The position numbers and the translations under genes are program-made. DNA of 64,000 nt from Carya illinoinensis (Eukaryota; Streptophyta; Magnoliopsida; Fagales; Juglandaceae), in contig NC_056757.1 of assembly GCF_018687715.1 (NCBI RefSeq), positions 30,423,501 through 30,487,500 on the forward strand. The letters are read 5' to 3'. Shown one piece after another: positions 1 through 12,669 of the stretch (within the stretch, counting starts at the first letter, position 1; every line of letters begins with the position of its first letter). Under the pieces are notes generated by a model that ran no database searches, had not been told where the DNA came from, and saw only the letters and a list, made by a program, of their open reading frames with translations.

Positions 1-1690
1 CTCATTGCTCTTCTTACCCCCACACGAAGTTCCCCAGTTTCATCTCTTAGAGCAAAAGGATATAGAAACTGATCAGACAAAAATGATCTACCACCACATA
101 ACTATTTTACATGTCACATATCAAATGGTTGCAACATGGTACAATCTGTAGTCATTAGTGAACCAAAGACAAGCTGTAACTGGGATCACAATCATAGAAA
201 CTGGTTTGAAAATAAAGACAGCAAACCTCAGGAAGATAAAAGCATCCCCAGCAGCAAGCTTTTTGGAGCTGACGAAAAGACTCCATCCACTCTGCAGAAG
301 ATGCCTCCTTGGTTGACCTGACATTTACATTTACAATTCACGATTTCTCATTTTAATAAATACATTGTAAGGACAAGTTTCATGCTTCTATCAAATTTTA
401 CAACGGATACTTTGGAAAGCGTGTATTGGACCAAGGAATCAAATAATTGCTAGGTCAAGATTTAGGCACCACCATGAGTGACTGAAGGTACTTGATATTA
501 CCTCGAAAAATATGACGAAAACGCCATTCATTTCCATGTAAATCCTTGGTAGCCAACTCCTGGGTCGGAGGTTGCTTGGACATGTCCTGCAAAGAAAGGT
601 ACAATTTCAATGCTTCTCAGAACTCAAATGAAGACCAAGGGTATGATGCAATTACAGAACAAAAGAAGCGAGCCACTTAAAACACATAAGATGAAGAGCC
701 CAAACCAACCAGTGGAGGTAGGCATTCATCGGCATGGCGTCTCAACACCGAGAAACCACCATGAGTGCTTGTATCGGAGGCCGTAAGCGTCTTACAAAAG
801 GAATATACACGAGGCCGAGGATGGGAAGACGCCGAAGTACCCTTCTCCTCCACCGAGTTCTCGCCTTGCTGTTCAGAACAAACATAAGATTCATACTTTT
901 ATTATTTCCATATTTTAAATTTACGTCTGGAATTCCCTAAACGATCACTTTCAGAATCACATACCTGGAGTTCAGGAACCAAAGTCACTTGAGCATACAC
1001 TTCATCGGTGTCTGGTTCAGCCTTCCTCGATCAAGTTTAAATTTCAGTTCAGTACCAAGAAAAGGGGGATAAAGTAAAAACAACTCAATTGAGAGCGTGA
1101 ATGGGAGCACCGCAGTAAACAGAAAAGTGCACCTCCAAAATTTTTAAGTGACAGCAAGCTTTTTACCTTCAATTGAACATTGAGCACGCGACAGAGAATT
1201 TTCTCTGGAAGATCATAAGCTGGCATCTGCTGCTCAGCCTCTTGATTCATCGAAGCCTCCACCTATATATGCATCCGTACATTTACATATAACATATAGA
1301 CATACAAACAAAATTAGTTCAACGAAACGCATTGCACATATGCACTCCATATCAAGAATTGAAAAAGAGCAGAAGAAATTGAACAAAATCCGAAGAGATA
1401 TATATATATATATAGAACCTGCTCGATGTGACCCTGTGGAAAATAGAAAACTAACTCCCCCTGGCGAGGCACCGTGACCAGAGGTCCCGCACATGCATGC
1501 CACAGCTCCTTGTATAGCGCATCCTCCTCCGAATCTACACCATCCACCACCAGAAAAACAAAGAGCAGCGATTTTAAAACTCCCGATTGCTTCATATAAC
1601 AAACAGGTTAATCATCAACAAAAAAACGCAATTCAAAGCCCCTGGAATTGATCAAACTTTACCAGCCACCGGGACACTCGAAGACGCCAT
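1..1690 (-). CDS. ARF2: Auxin response factor, ARF2-like (5' part, runs off left edge)
   Basis: ARFs bind auxin-response elements in promoters; the ARF2 clade acts mainly as repressors in the nucleus. I spliced seven exons on the minus strand with GT-AG borders and consistent phase: 1690-1663, 1534-1419, 1262-1167, 1021-965, 868-710, 586-502, 317-227, and a partial one at 45-1. The start gives [10 protein letters not shown] and leads into the conserved [15 protein letters not shown] block. The B3 DNA-binding domain follows, with [43 protein letters not shown] and [12 protein letters not shown], then [10 protein letters not shown] at the edge. About 226 residues are present. The ARF middle region and PB1 dimerisation domain must lie left of the window. 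LLQSGWS and RRAM favour ARF2 over ARF1 or ARF9; this is a family comparison from memory. The start was chosen because it is the only nearby ATG whose donor joins in frame to the [11 protein letters not shown] exon. Confidence 0.9.
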
Positions 1691-2061
1691 TTCTCAGATA
1701 AATTCTCAACACAGACCTCTACCAATCCGCAGCCGATTGACGATCATCACCGTCCGAACAATCAAAATAACCTCGGAACACAACAACAGCGGCAACAATA
1801 AAAAGGTAAATGTAATTCTATATTTAAGGGCAAACTTAAGACAAGAGAAACCGCATCATCTCCTCGATTCAAGAGCCACTTTCTGCGATCTCTTTGGCCT
1901 GTCTCCGACTACGTCCTTTTTCTCTGAGACCGTTTCTGCAGACTGCAGCATCATTGCCCGCTGCCATTACTATTCGTACGTCTGCGGAGAGAGCACCACA
2001 ACTTTATTCACGCTCTTTTCGTTTTCTCTGAGCGAGTGTGTGACTGACTCTTTCTCTTATA
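1691..2061 (-). promoter_or_regulatory. Putative 5' leader and TATA region of the ARF gene, with short uORFs
   Basis: This is the DNA upstream of the ARF start. On the minus strand a TATAAGAG motif lies at 2061-2054. If transcription starts some 30 bases downstream, the leader would be over 300 bases. It would then hold at least two short upstream ORFs: 1747-1706 (13 codons, ending 15 bases before the main start) and 1859-1836 (7 codons). Long uORF-bearing leaders are known for several ARF genes. No transcript evidence is available here and a leader intron cannot be excluded. Confidence 0.3.
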
Positions 2062-2199
2062 TTTTTCTTTTAAATATATTTTTTTATTTTTTTAATAAAA
2101 ATATTAATTTTCCAACCACTTTTGGAAACGGAACGGAATTATTGTCCTACCTTGTGCATACGGTTACTGTACTGTACTGAGCTCTTTGTCCTCTGATTA

Positions 2200-5100
2200 A
2201 CCGGCAAACGGGGATGGTAAACATGACCATTCAGGGCTCACCATAACGTCGTTAGCTTTACGGGGTACGTGTCGATCTTCAATTGGGCAGCACAAGACGA
2301 CGTCTGTCTTTGAGGGTAGACGAAAAGTAATGCTGATTTCGGGAAGAGGGTTTGTCCTGTTATTAACAGGCAGGATTAGAGGGAGACGGAAGGGAATTGC
2401 TTGGGGATTTTAATAAAGAAGCGAGAGTATTTTATAAAGTCACCTGGTTGGTAGATCACCCGCTAATAAAAATCTCGGTTCTTGCGTGGAAAATAAGTGA
2501 GAAGATTGTCTGTTGCTTCCATTTTCTCTCCGTTCGAAGGTGATTAGATCAGGGACTTCATGTATATTGACTTAAAGCCTAGGACCAGCTGATAACACGG
2601 CTTCGTGAAAGTGACCATTGGGAGAAAGACACGTATCCGGAAATTACGCTCTATTCATTCTTTCTCCAGCGATTTTTTTTTTTTTCCCTCTCTCGACTGC
2701 ATATTAGAGGGCGTTTGGGTTAAGAATTACTCTCATTAGTCTCATCTTATTATTAGAACAGAATAAATCATTCATCATTTATAATTTTTAATTCAATTTT
2801 TTATTTACTTAACTTATATTTAAAATTATTTTATCTTATCTCACTCAAATAACTCTTCTAAAATTTGATTAAAAGTTAAAATTTTAGCTAAAGTTAAAAC
2901 TATTGAAAATATTAATTCATATTAAACTGTCTATTCTAAATTCAAAATAAGAATATTACGTATTTTAATAATAATTTTAAAAAAATTATAGTTTACAAAT
3001 ACACTTTATATATTAATTAATAATTTATTTTTTACTTAAAATTATTATTTTCTTTTTATTTTTTCTCTCAATTTAATTATCCAACAAATACACTTCAACT
3101 AAAGGAGGAGGAAAAAAAAAATTTGAGAACTGAACAGTAGAACCATAGAACAGTAAAACTTGAAAAATATTTTTAGACTTAAAAAATTATTTTGGAGATG
3201 AACTAGAACTCCAAACTTGGAGAGTAGTTTCACTTTATTATAACTCAAAAGTGGAGAGTTGAAATTTTGACTATTTTAATACAAACCGCTTTGATAAAAA
3301 TTAGGCAAAATTTGACTAGACTAATGCTAAAGCTCTATCATAAGAGAAGATGAAAGTGTGTAATCTCTTTGTAAAAGAATATTTACATTTGAAAATTATC
3401 AAGATTAGATTGGGTTAAAAACTTATTTCAACAAATAATAATTAATATGATTTTATATAATACGTTATACTTTATAATAAAAATATTTTTATAATTTAAC
3501 GTATGAAATCATGACACGTTAATTTATAAATTTATTTTTATAAAAAAAATTATAATTAATGCATTTCTCTAATATAAATTATTATATTATTTGGATCAAA
3601 CACAATATTAAAATATAATATAAATAATTAAATCTATCTCTTTCTATTAGATGATCGGTCTATTTCTCACGCTAATACGAACAAACTTGGGTGCTGAGTA
3701 GGAGGATAAGTTTGGCTACACAGAACCATGCATTGCATTACATATGGATGGATGATTTATCGTTAGATGGGGTCGGACGCCTTCGTCTTGTAGCAGTAGT
3801 ACTGTTCCGTCATGATCAAGGCAGAGAATTGGGGAATCTTAGATTTCTAAAACATGCCATGATTCTATCCACCATTTGCGCGCCTTAGTTTGTCTAAAGC
3901 ACTGCAAAGAGTATCTGTTTGAGTCACATATCTTTTCATTACTTGCCTTGCTTTTTATTCTTGGTTCATTCATATTTAGGGCTATATGTGAGGATCATAT
4001 GTTTCCCACTACTTTTTCAAATAATTTTGATCTCTGCCTGCCTATTCTAATACATCAAATCCACACTTCGGACACTCCCATTTTTTGACATTTATTTTTT
4101 AGAAATACTATAACCATAAAAACATTACATAAAGATAATTTTATAAACTGATATGATTTGATATGATTCGTCAAATTATAAAGTTATTTGTATTGTAAAA
4201 TAGATATAAAAGTTAAACACGTTAATTTATGAAATTATTTTTGTATAATTCTTTTATAGATGTAACAATACTCTTTCTGTGTTTGGGATCATGGGTATGG
4301 ATCAGTTTTCTATTCCCATTTAAACAATATAAGTTATTCAAAACATTCTGAAGTCACTCATAGGGTTTTTTTTTTTTTTTGTTCCTTTTAAAGCGTAGGG
4401 TTGGGTTTGGTATGATTTAATTTCTTAATTTTATGTATTTTTTTTAAAATTGAATGATATAAAGAGAGAAGAAAAAAAATAGCATATTTAATATAATATT
4501 TAGTTAGAAATAGATTATATAAAAGTAAATTCACAAAATGACGTAATTTAACATAGACATCATATTATAAAGTTCATTTTATCGTACATTTCACATAAAA
4601 TTAGATCAGTTTATAAATTTATTTTTATACAATCTATTTATATCTATAATACTACTCTAAACTAACCACATGCATCGACAAAGCAAACACATGCACCAAA
4701 AAAAAAAAAGGGGGGGGGGGGGGGGGGGGGGGGGATGTAAATACCCAAATGACCATGACTCGTAAGCAAGCCGGTAGGTGGACAAAGCATGGAATATACA
4801 TCCAACTGGGAAAGTGTTTTTGATAATATTATATTCTTAAGGAAAATGCTTCCCGATTGGCACCATATGTTGGTTTTTCCCCCTCAATGCATGGGACGAT
4901 TCTTATCTTGTTGTGTATATTTTAATTTGGATTGAACCATTCATTAATGTTCATTCTTGTACGTTCTAATATAAAGGTGGACTAAAGTGAGTTCATGACC
5001 CGTGCACGACATGAACTTTGACTCAAGTAGAATACTTTTGGTTTAGAATTTTGTTATATACAGTCACTTTTATGTATTTTTTACGTACTATATTGATGTG

Positions 5101-5795
5101 ATTGGTCAAAGTGATTATTTTATATTAACAAAATGACACAGTCAATCACATTAATAGAGTATAAATGAGTGTGTAAAAATGACTACACATAACATTTTTA
5201 CATTAGATGTCTATATCTAGTCTAGGATTGAAACTTTAAGGAATTGGATTCTACACAACGGTACTAAATTGATTAAGATTCGAGAATATATTTGAATAAG
5301 ATATAAGACTTTTGAGTATATCATGACTGTCAATTTCACTTTGCTTTAATAAATTTAATATAATGCCTTGTGCATATATAGACATTGGTTTCTTCCACAT
5401 AGAAAGGTAATCTCAAATATATAATATAGATTGAGAACTTTAGAAGATCTCATTATTTATTTATCATGTCTCCCTGTCGACCTTCTTTATCATTGTTTAT
5501 AATGTTATCATAATATATGGTTCAACGACTTGTTTGACAAGGAATTACGAGACAGGCTAATGCAATGAACACCGAGTCATTGAATATGCCTAGAATACTT
5601 TATCTCCTCAATGGTAAACATAAGTACCTTACACAGAGATCGTAAAGTCATTAAGGTGGTGAAAATGTTAGACGATCAGCCGTGAAAATGTTAGACGATC
5701 AGCCAACAATGCAAATAAAAAAACTTGTAGCCCGTGGCCGTTGGTCTCCGAGGAACTATATAGGCCTAGAATTTACTTATAAATATTCCTACTAT
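2200..5795. other. AT-rich intergenic stretch, no gene recognised
   Basis: I see no coding exon with recognisable homology. Most is AT-rich. The interval 2709-2960 starts with a GTTTGGG-like end and resembles a decayed Tourist-type MITE. Short open frames around 3690-4090 show no family signature. A perfect 23-bp tandem duplication lies at 5659-5704. An A12-G25 homopolymer pair is at 4698-4734. Confidence 0.5.
4698..4734 (+). repeat. Homopolymer pair A(12)G(25)
   Basis: Twelve A residues are followed directly by 25 G residues in intergenic DNA. Such a run could form a G-quadruplex, and its exact length is likely to be unreliable in any assembly. Confidence 0.9.
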
Positions 5796-6656
5796 TAGGA
5801 CTATAAATAAATCATTCTATTCGTTAGCTCGCTCAGTACTTATTTGTTTAAACTCAAATCAAACTCGACTTATAAAAAAAAAGCTTACTCGTGAAAATAG
5901 ATATCCGCTCGATTTGTAAAAGACACATACTCAACAAAACTCGACTCGAATTGACTAAGGCTCGTTATGGCCCGTTCGTTTATGCTCGAGTCGACTCGTT
6001 AGCTCGACTAAATTAAAACTCATTTATATATTGATCAATATATATACATACACCTATGTATATATACATATGTATATGTATTATCTAATAATATAAGCAT
6101 ACTACTTTTATAATTAAATATATAATATGTAATCTAATTACCTATGTCTATATAGTGAATATACTTCATAGATATATTTTATAATTTGTATAATAATTAG
6201 TCGGTAAAATTTAATAATTTCATATATTAGTATATGGGAATCATATATGAATAGAAATATGTTATCATATTAAGTATATGTATTAATAATATATATATAG
6301 ACATATAATATATTGTTATTTTGGATAAATATCAATTAGTTAAATATTAATAATTTATAATTTTTTTAAATTTTATAATTCAATAGAGGTTCTACTTGTT
6401 AGTTGTATAAATTCAACATTAGATTTTTTTATTTAATTTATTAATTTTTAAATCTTATTCAAAATATAAATAATTTGAGCTCAAACTTAGCTCGGCTCGA
6501 CTTGAACTCGTTTGTGGGACGAACTCGAGCTTGAGTTGAGAGTTTAACTTATCGAATCGAGTTCGAATAAAGAATAAAAAAAATATTCGAGTATTTTGAG
6601 TTGAATTGAGTTTGGCAAATCAAAGACCGGTTCGGCTTGACTCGATTACAGCCCTA
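5796..6656. mobile_element. Probable non-autonomous hAT element
   Basis: The left end reads TAGGACTATAAATAA and the right end, read inward on the minus strand, reads TAGGGCTGTAATCGAG, giving short imperfect terminal inverted repeats. Just inside both ends are many ACTCGA / CTCGACTCG-type words, as in subterminal repeats of plant hAT elements. Flanking 8-mers are CCTACTAT and CCTACGCC, matching only in the first five positions, so the target-site duplication is weak. No transposase is encoded. Confidence 0.5.
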
Positions 6657-9647
6657 CCTACGCCGTATGTTAATATCTAAAATAAATAATAAAATCTATT
6701 TATTTTTAATTTATTTTATTAGTTTAAATTTATAAAATAAGTAGTAATTTAATATGATATTACGACAGAAATTTTTGACCTACACATAAGAAGAGTGTTA
6801 AAATATAAAATAAATAAATATATATATTTCTATTAATTTAAATTTTGATTACAAGTCGTGATTTAATAATATGTATATATATATATATTATATATGGGGA
6901 CAAACCCAACATCCGTATGCAAGGTTGCTATATATTGCTAGTGAGTAATGACAAAATACAGCCGTTTCATAATTATTTTAAGCTATATAATAAAATAATA
7001 TTTTTTAAATTCAAACATAGGAAACTTCAAAATTTGTACAAAAGTTGTTTACTAATTGTCTCTTAAATCATCTCTCATTGCCTATTTCTAGCTGACTGCT
7101 GTCGTATATGGTGGAGGGATTCTTCCGAGCGAGACAGATCATGCATTTTCCCAGCCCTGGGGTATCTAATCATCACACTCATATTACAATTTCATTCCAT
7201 TTACGACTAGGTATCATTGTCCATCAATTTTTATATTTATTTTTTAAAAATATAAAAAATCATTTAGTGTGATAAAAGTATCACATTTTATATAATATGA
7301 TAAAAATAATAGAAGAGATAAAATATACTAGACTCATAATATTTTCAAGGTCCAGTCCAACTATCCAAGTTGGGAGGTTTCGTCAAGAGGGAAGAAAGAG
7401 AAAGGAGGGGACAAAAGGCTGTGTATTTAGAAGAAAATGAAAAATATGACATCAAATGAGAGAGGATGAGACATAAAGGAAGAGAGAGAAGAGATAAAGG
7501 AGAGAGAATCAAACGACTTCAGGAACTTTTTGGCCAAGTTTTCTTAGGAGCTTTTTCAACCTCATAATGAGAGCTCCATAAATAAGACCTCCACTAGAAA
7601 ATAGACTTCTAATATTTATTGTATAATGAGGATTAAAGGTTATAAGAGATTGTAAAACAAACATATTATAATCGGTTATCTCCCTCAAACGTCACGTATA
7701 CGTAGGTAATATGTCGAATTATATAAATTTATGTGTCTCTCTCTTAATTTTTTCTGTATTTATTTTCTATTTATTACTATAAATGTACACACAGACACCT
7801 TAAGGTTGCACCGGAGGCTCCACACCACACCGATTGAGGCTCAAATCGTCATAGTGAGCTAAGAATAACTCTTTCTCTCGTTCCAACCTATTGTACCTTT
7901 TTTAGGCGTTAATAAATAGAATAGAAATGTTGTGCATAGCATTGTTTGACAGCGAAGAGTAATTCTAAATTCAGTCTATCGAAATTTAGCATATGGAATT
8001 ACCAAAGGGATTGATTGAGTGTTCATATGAAAGAACTTGGGCCGTTTCACATTTGTCTCGTTCAAATTTTAACGTGCACGTAACTAATTCCTTGAAATTG
8101 CATCGTAAGTAAGCCCAAACATCATGATTTTATAATACTGCGGAAACGAAGTTCATATTTAATTTCATAGTTAAGGGCATCATCATTATCTAGACTATAC
8201 AGTACACTGCCATTCAAAAGATAAAATAAAACTATTCTTTTTAGTGGAACCATCATTTTACAAAATGTTTGACGCAAGACTTGTTTATTAATCAACTGGG
8301 ACAACTGGCGAAAGGGTTTTGGGGGACATAACTAAGGAAGTCTACCTACAATGGGATTTTGTGGGTGTCTCGGGGAGCAAGGGAGAAAGCTACCAACACT
8401 TTGATGCATTGGATGAAGTTGATTCCCACCTGCTTTCACATTGACTTGAAGAGATGAGGTGGCAAAGGTTTTTGGAACTACTCCCAACTTACGTACTACT
8501 ACTTTCTTGTGGATTTACGTGAGAGCTGTGAGCACACCGTTTTGAGCACACCGTTTTGAAATCTACCCATCCCCTATCTCTAGCTTGTCTCATGGGACCC
8601 CAAACTTTTTTTTGAGTCCTGTTTTGGAGGGGGGAAAACAGAAGAGAAAATAAAAACAAGGAGGTGATCCGGAAATCTCAGCAAACTCGTGTGCATGCAT
8701 TTGGAGTTTTGGAAATGAAAAAAGTTATAATTATAAAAATGAACGAGCCCGTTCTGTTTCGAAGAACTAGAAAAAGGACTCCATTATCTCTATCCCCCAC
8801 GATTCAGTTCAATGCTCCTTTCCACAGTTTCCATGACTGAGTTCGTCCCAGATGCATGACCTCTTTAACCACTCTCACCCACTCGGCATTTACACAGCAG
8901 GAGAATACATTTTGTCAGACTTTAGTCAAGACAAGCTAAATTGATACTATTGCTCCTTTTAGCTGTTTCAGGATCAGAAACTCACAGCCGAAAATTCCCA
9001 AAAACAAAGATCAGAACACAAGATGAACGATTTAAAGCCTCAAATGCAAAGGACGCAAACGTGAGAACTTCTAAATGCTGTTATCTGTTTAATACAATGA
9101 AGTTGAGAGGAGTTTTATTTGTCGTTTTTATGGTTTGAATGCTACATACCAAGAAGGCACAAGGAGATTCCCTGTTGAGTTGGTCCTACAGTCAATGCGT
9201 TAAAGCAAAAGAGAATTGCTGTCAAGTTAAAAAACGATCCGTGATTCCAAAAAAGTATTGTCCAATAAAGACACCCAACCAAACCCCACCATCACCAAGA
9301 ATGTAAAACATAATAATACAAATGTCTCGGCATAATTACCTGAGCAAAGACTCATCCTCTCGGTTCAAACATTTTCTCGCATGCCAATGTCCTCACTATC
9401 AAATATCAGTTATGTACAGACCTCTAGATGCTAAGATAAGAATAATCATACAGATTTGAAAAGAGGCAAGAAGCTAAACAATACAAGATGCAGCAATCAC
9501 AGCCACAACACCAGGATCAATTTGCAGTTTGTAAAAGAGATTGCTACACATGGATTGTAGGCATGATCCCTTCAAGCATAAAATTCCAATGTTCCAATTC
9601 CAAAAATCTACAGAAAACTGGTGATCAGTAGTTTACTTAAATTTCCT
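6657..9647. other. Intergenic stretch and CORYNE 3' flank
   Basis: No gene is recognised. The DNA is AT-rich, with a short tandem duplication of the word GAGCACACCGTTTT near 8528-8557. The last few hundred bases before 9648 probably contain the 3' untranslated region of the CORYNE gene. The open frames at 6845-7066, 8122-8304 and 8941-9138 lack any family signature. Confidence 0.5.
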
Positions 9648-11328
9648 TCAAAAACTGTGTAGTTGGGTTAGCATGTGAACAAGCTCATCACTGGAAGGCC
9701 TGTCTGCAGGAACGTCTGATAGGCATTTGACAGCTATTCTCATTGCCATCAGCATCTCATCTTCCTCCACTTCTTCCCCTAGAATACTCTTATCTAGCAC
9801 TTCTCGTGCCTCCCCTGCTTGCTGCAAATGCCTAAGCCACTGTCCCAAACTCACCCCACTAGCCGGCTCTCCAAAGAATGGGTCAGTAGGGTCTCTACCA
9901 GTTAACAAAACGCCCAATATCATCCCAAAACTGAAAACGTCACTCTTATCAGTATACCTGTTTCAAACCAAAATATCCACCATCATGCATTGGTACATGT
10001 TTGATACAAAACAAAACAACCTAAAATCTCAGACTCAGTTGCAACCAGAAAAATGGGGCCATGGAAAACAACAGGTCCTCAACCCCAATTGTAAGATTAG
10101 CAACATAGAGGGGAGAATGTAAATTCTCCAAGTACAATCCCAAAACCCTGACAGCATCAATTGACCATACAAACCAAGAATGCCTCTAAAATACCACTAG
10201 TTAATTGGAAGTGCAAGACGAGTGATTAAAATTTTTCTACCAAGTTTAATTTCAATGTAGATATCAGAATCTAAGTTGGTAATTTCAATAGAATAAGAGA
10301 CGGTACATAACCCACTGAGGTATAAGTGTTCAAAGAAACAAGAAAACAAATAGCAAGGAAATGAATATGCTTCACGTAAAAATCTTGTATATAGGGATAT
10401 GCTTTAATATCTCTCAACTCTGAAAGTTTATATATTATCACCTGCAATTTTGGAAACACTCCGGAGCAATGTAGCCCGAAGTTACTCTATCCAAACTGGG
10501 CATGAGCTTAGCCAACCCACAATCCGCCAACCTGGGTTCAAAATCTGCATCTAACATCACATTTGTAGGCTTCAAGTTATAGTGAAGAAAATGAGAGTCA
10601 CAATCGAAATGAAGATACTGAAGCCCTTTAACAACCCCAACTGCAATCCTCAGGCGCAGCCCCCACCCAAGCTGCAACTGATTATCTCTAACTCTATGCA
10701 TTGCATCCTCGAGACTACCAGTCGGGACATAGTCATAAAGCAAAGAAAGCCCACCACCGGATTCGCGAACATAAGCCCTTAGGCTCATTAAATTTCGGTG
10801 TCTCAAACTGGCAAGCATTTCCAGCTCCTGCTGTATCATTCTCTTCAGGCACTTCTCCGGGGAACCGGTCGGCAACTGTTCGAGCCTCTTCACCGCGATG
10901 ACAAGCCCGTTGTCGAGCACAGTCCGGTAGTATTTCCCATTAGAGCTTGATCCCAACAAATGGATTTCATTGGCGAGAGCAGCTTGGAGCGTCATGGGAG
11001 TGATTTTGGGGGAGAATATGACGGGGCCTTTGAGAAGTGGGGTCCGATTGAGGTACCGGATGACGCTGCGGACTATCAGAGCGAACAAAAGGGCACCAAG
11101 GAAACCGGTTAGTGCTCCTAATGCAATGCTGAGAAGAATACTTCGAAGCCCATTTTGGAATTTGGGTGGTGGAGGCTGAGAGGAGATGTGCTTAGTCGTT
11201 TTCTCTCGGCAGTACGCAGCGGCGTGGTGAAAGCAGAACGAGACCAACAACAAAAGAAGAGGAAAGAACCTGTCGTTGTTAAAGGAGTGGGTGTATTTTC
11301 CTCTTTTCTCCATTTTCCTTCGTGCCAA
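9648..11328 (-). CDS. CRN: CORYNE-like receptor pseudokinase (CLAVATA pathway)
   Basis: CORYNE is a membrane pseudokinase that pairs with CLAVATA2 in CLE-peptide signalling of meristems. There are two exons, 11328-10442 and 9957-9648, joined in frame across a GT-AG intron (AG|G completing an Arg codon). The protein is 398 residues, against about 401 in Arabidopsis as I recall. Order: signal peptide around residues 21-39, short ectodomain without leucine-rich repeats, membrane segment about 63-90, then a kinase-like domain. The VAIK lysine is kept (VIAVKRL, K147). The HRD motif is replaced by HYNLKPTN at 249-256, so the catalytic Asp is Asn, and DFG is DCG at 269-271. The C-terminus ends ADRPSSDELVHMLTQLHSF, a CORYNE hallmark. 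The first Met of the frame was chosen; M6 is an alternative. Orthology is very likely. Confidence 0.95.
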
Positions 11329-11343
11329 GCCAAAGAGCTCAGA

Positions 11344-11346
<3 letters not shown>

Positions 11347-11379
<33 letters not shown>
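11347..11379 (+). repeat. (GA)n microsatellite in CORYNE leader
   Basis: This is a 33-base GA run ending 19 bases upstream of the CORYNE start codon. On the transcribed strand it reads (TC)n, a pyrimidine-rich tract common in plant 5' leaders. Any regulatory effect is inference. Confidence 0.9.
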
Positions 11380-11385
<6 letters not shown>

Positions 11386-12477
11386 AAGCTAGATGATGTC
11401 CCGGTGTTATTTCATTTGTTTTTTAATTTTTATTTTTGAGGATTTCAGGTGCCTGAATATCGCAATGGGAATCACAAAACGCTCACAAAATTCCCTTTGC
11501 GGGCCTTTCCAATTAAGTTTGCTTGGAAATCTGATAAAAAAATGGCACCTTCAACCGAGTCCTCAAAGCGCTTCAAATGTTCAATCCCATAAAAGAAAGC
11601 TCGAAGTGCCTAAGACTGGCACGTATAGCAGATCAAAAGAAGGCAAAATAAATGGATTTTGACCCAAAAATCTTCACAGGAAAATCGCAAAGAATCATTT
11701 CTTCTTGGAGTCCCTCCATCTTTACTTCTCTCTCACATGAAGAAACGGCCTTTTTTACCAATCTGAACTTGAAGGTGAATCTGCAAATCTAAACCTCTAT
11801 AAAATTGCACTCTTTACAAAATACCATAAAGATTCACCGTCAAAGAGGTGTGGTTGCTTGATTAGCTCCGAGTTGAGGGCCCCCAAAAATACATTTTTTC
11901 TCTGTTAAAGATAAAGATTGATAAGCAACATCAAAACAGGGCACCTAGAAACCCTTTTTTTTCTTTTTTTCTTTTTTCTTTTTTAGTATTTAAACTAGCA
12001 AAAGCATAAGGACTTGAGATTCGCCACCTCCGCCAACAACTACCACGACCATAATCGTCCTAGAAAACTCGAAATACAAACAAAACCCCGAATGAAACTT
12101 TGGCTTGCCTTGCCTTGCCTCGGTCTCTCCCTCTCTCTGTTATAGTGTCTATGCCTGACCATTTCTATGCGCACAAAACTGGGGCGTCCCGCCTTTAGGA
12201 GATATACCGTACAACGTGTAGGATTCCAGTGCCATGTCGGATGAAGCATTGCTGGCCGGGCGTCCCCATCACGAGGGAGGGGTGCGAAAGCGAAGAGACA
12301 TCGAGCTGTGTGCAGGAAGAAACGAGGGGGGCTTCGAGGATCTTGACCGTTGGCTTAGTTAAGATATGATCAGGATCGTTGAAAGGGAAGCCACTGGAGT
12401 TTGTTCTCATGCTTATGCTGATGCAAGTGCCACTGTCTTCTGGCGAAGATTAGGTTAGGCGTGGCCGGACAGTAAAT
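11380..12477. other. CORYNE upstream region with one unrecognised small ORF
   Basis: This is the CORYNE promoter side. A GC-richer patch at 12195-12410 carries a 71-codon minus-strand frame starting MRTNSSGFPFNDPDH. I do not recognise the protein, and no second exon can be joined to it. It could be a small peptide gene, a leader exon or chance. Nothing else coding is seen. Confidence 0.3.
12195..12410 (-). CDS. Unrecognised 71-residue ORF, doubtful
   Basis: This ATG-to-stop frame on the minus strand begins MRTNSSGFPFNDPDH and ends HVVRYIS. It is GC-richer than the AT-rich DNA on either side. There is no recognised domain, signal peptide or membrane segment. It lies about 0.9 kb upstream of CORYNE in the same orientation. 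With no homology that I can name, it remains a weak candidate that could equally be part of an untranslated exon. Confidence 0.15.
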   Translation of the reverse strand: MRTNSSGFPFNDPDHILTKPTVKILEAPLVSSCTQLDVSSLSHPSLVMGTPGQQCFIRHGTGILHVVRYIS

Positions 12478-12669
12478 AGAAAAATTGAGATAAAAGTTAA
12501 ATAATATATTATTATAATATTATTTTTAATATTATTATAATTTTAAAATTTGATAAAGTTGAAATTTTTTATTAGAAAAATTGAGATAAAAGTTAAATAA
12601 TATATTATTATAATATTATTTTTAATATTATTATAATTTTAAAATTTGATAAAGTTGAAATTTTTTATT
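12478..12669 (+). repeat. Perfect 96-bp tandem duplication
   Basis: The segment 12478-12573 is repeated immediately at 12574-12669 with no difference that I can see. It consists of AT-rich MITE-like sequence. The identity implies a recent duplication, or an assembly effect. Confidence 0.85.

Noticed and set aside
1587..2180. 197-codon plus-strand ORF
   Set aside because: It lies antisense over the ARF first exon and leader; composition is low-complexity and no homology is recognised, while the minus-strand exon is well supported.
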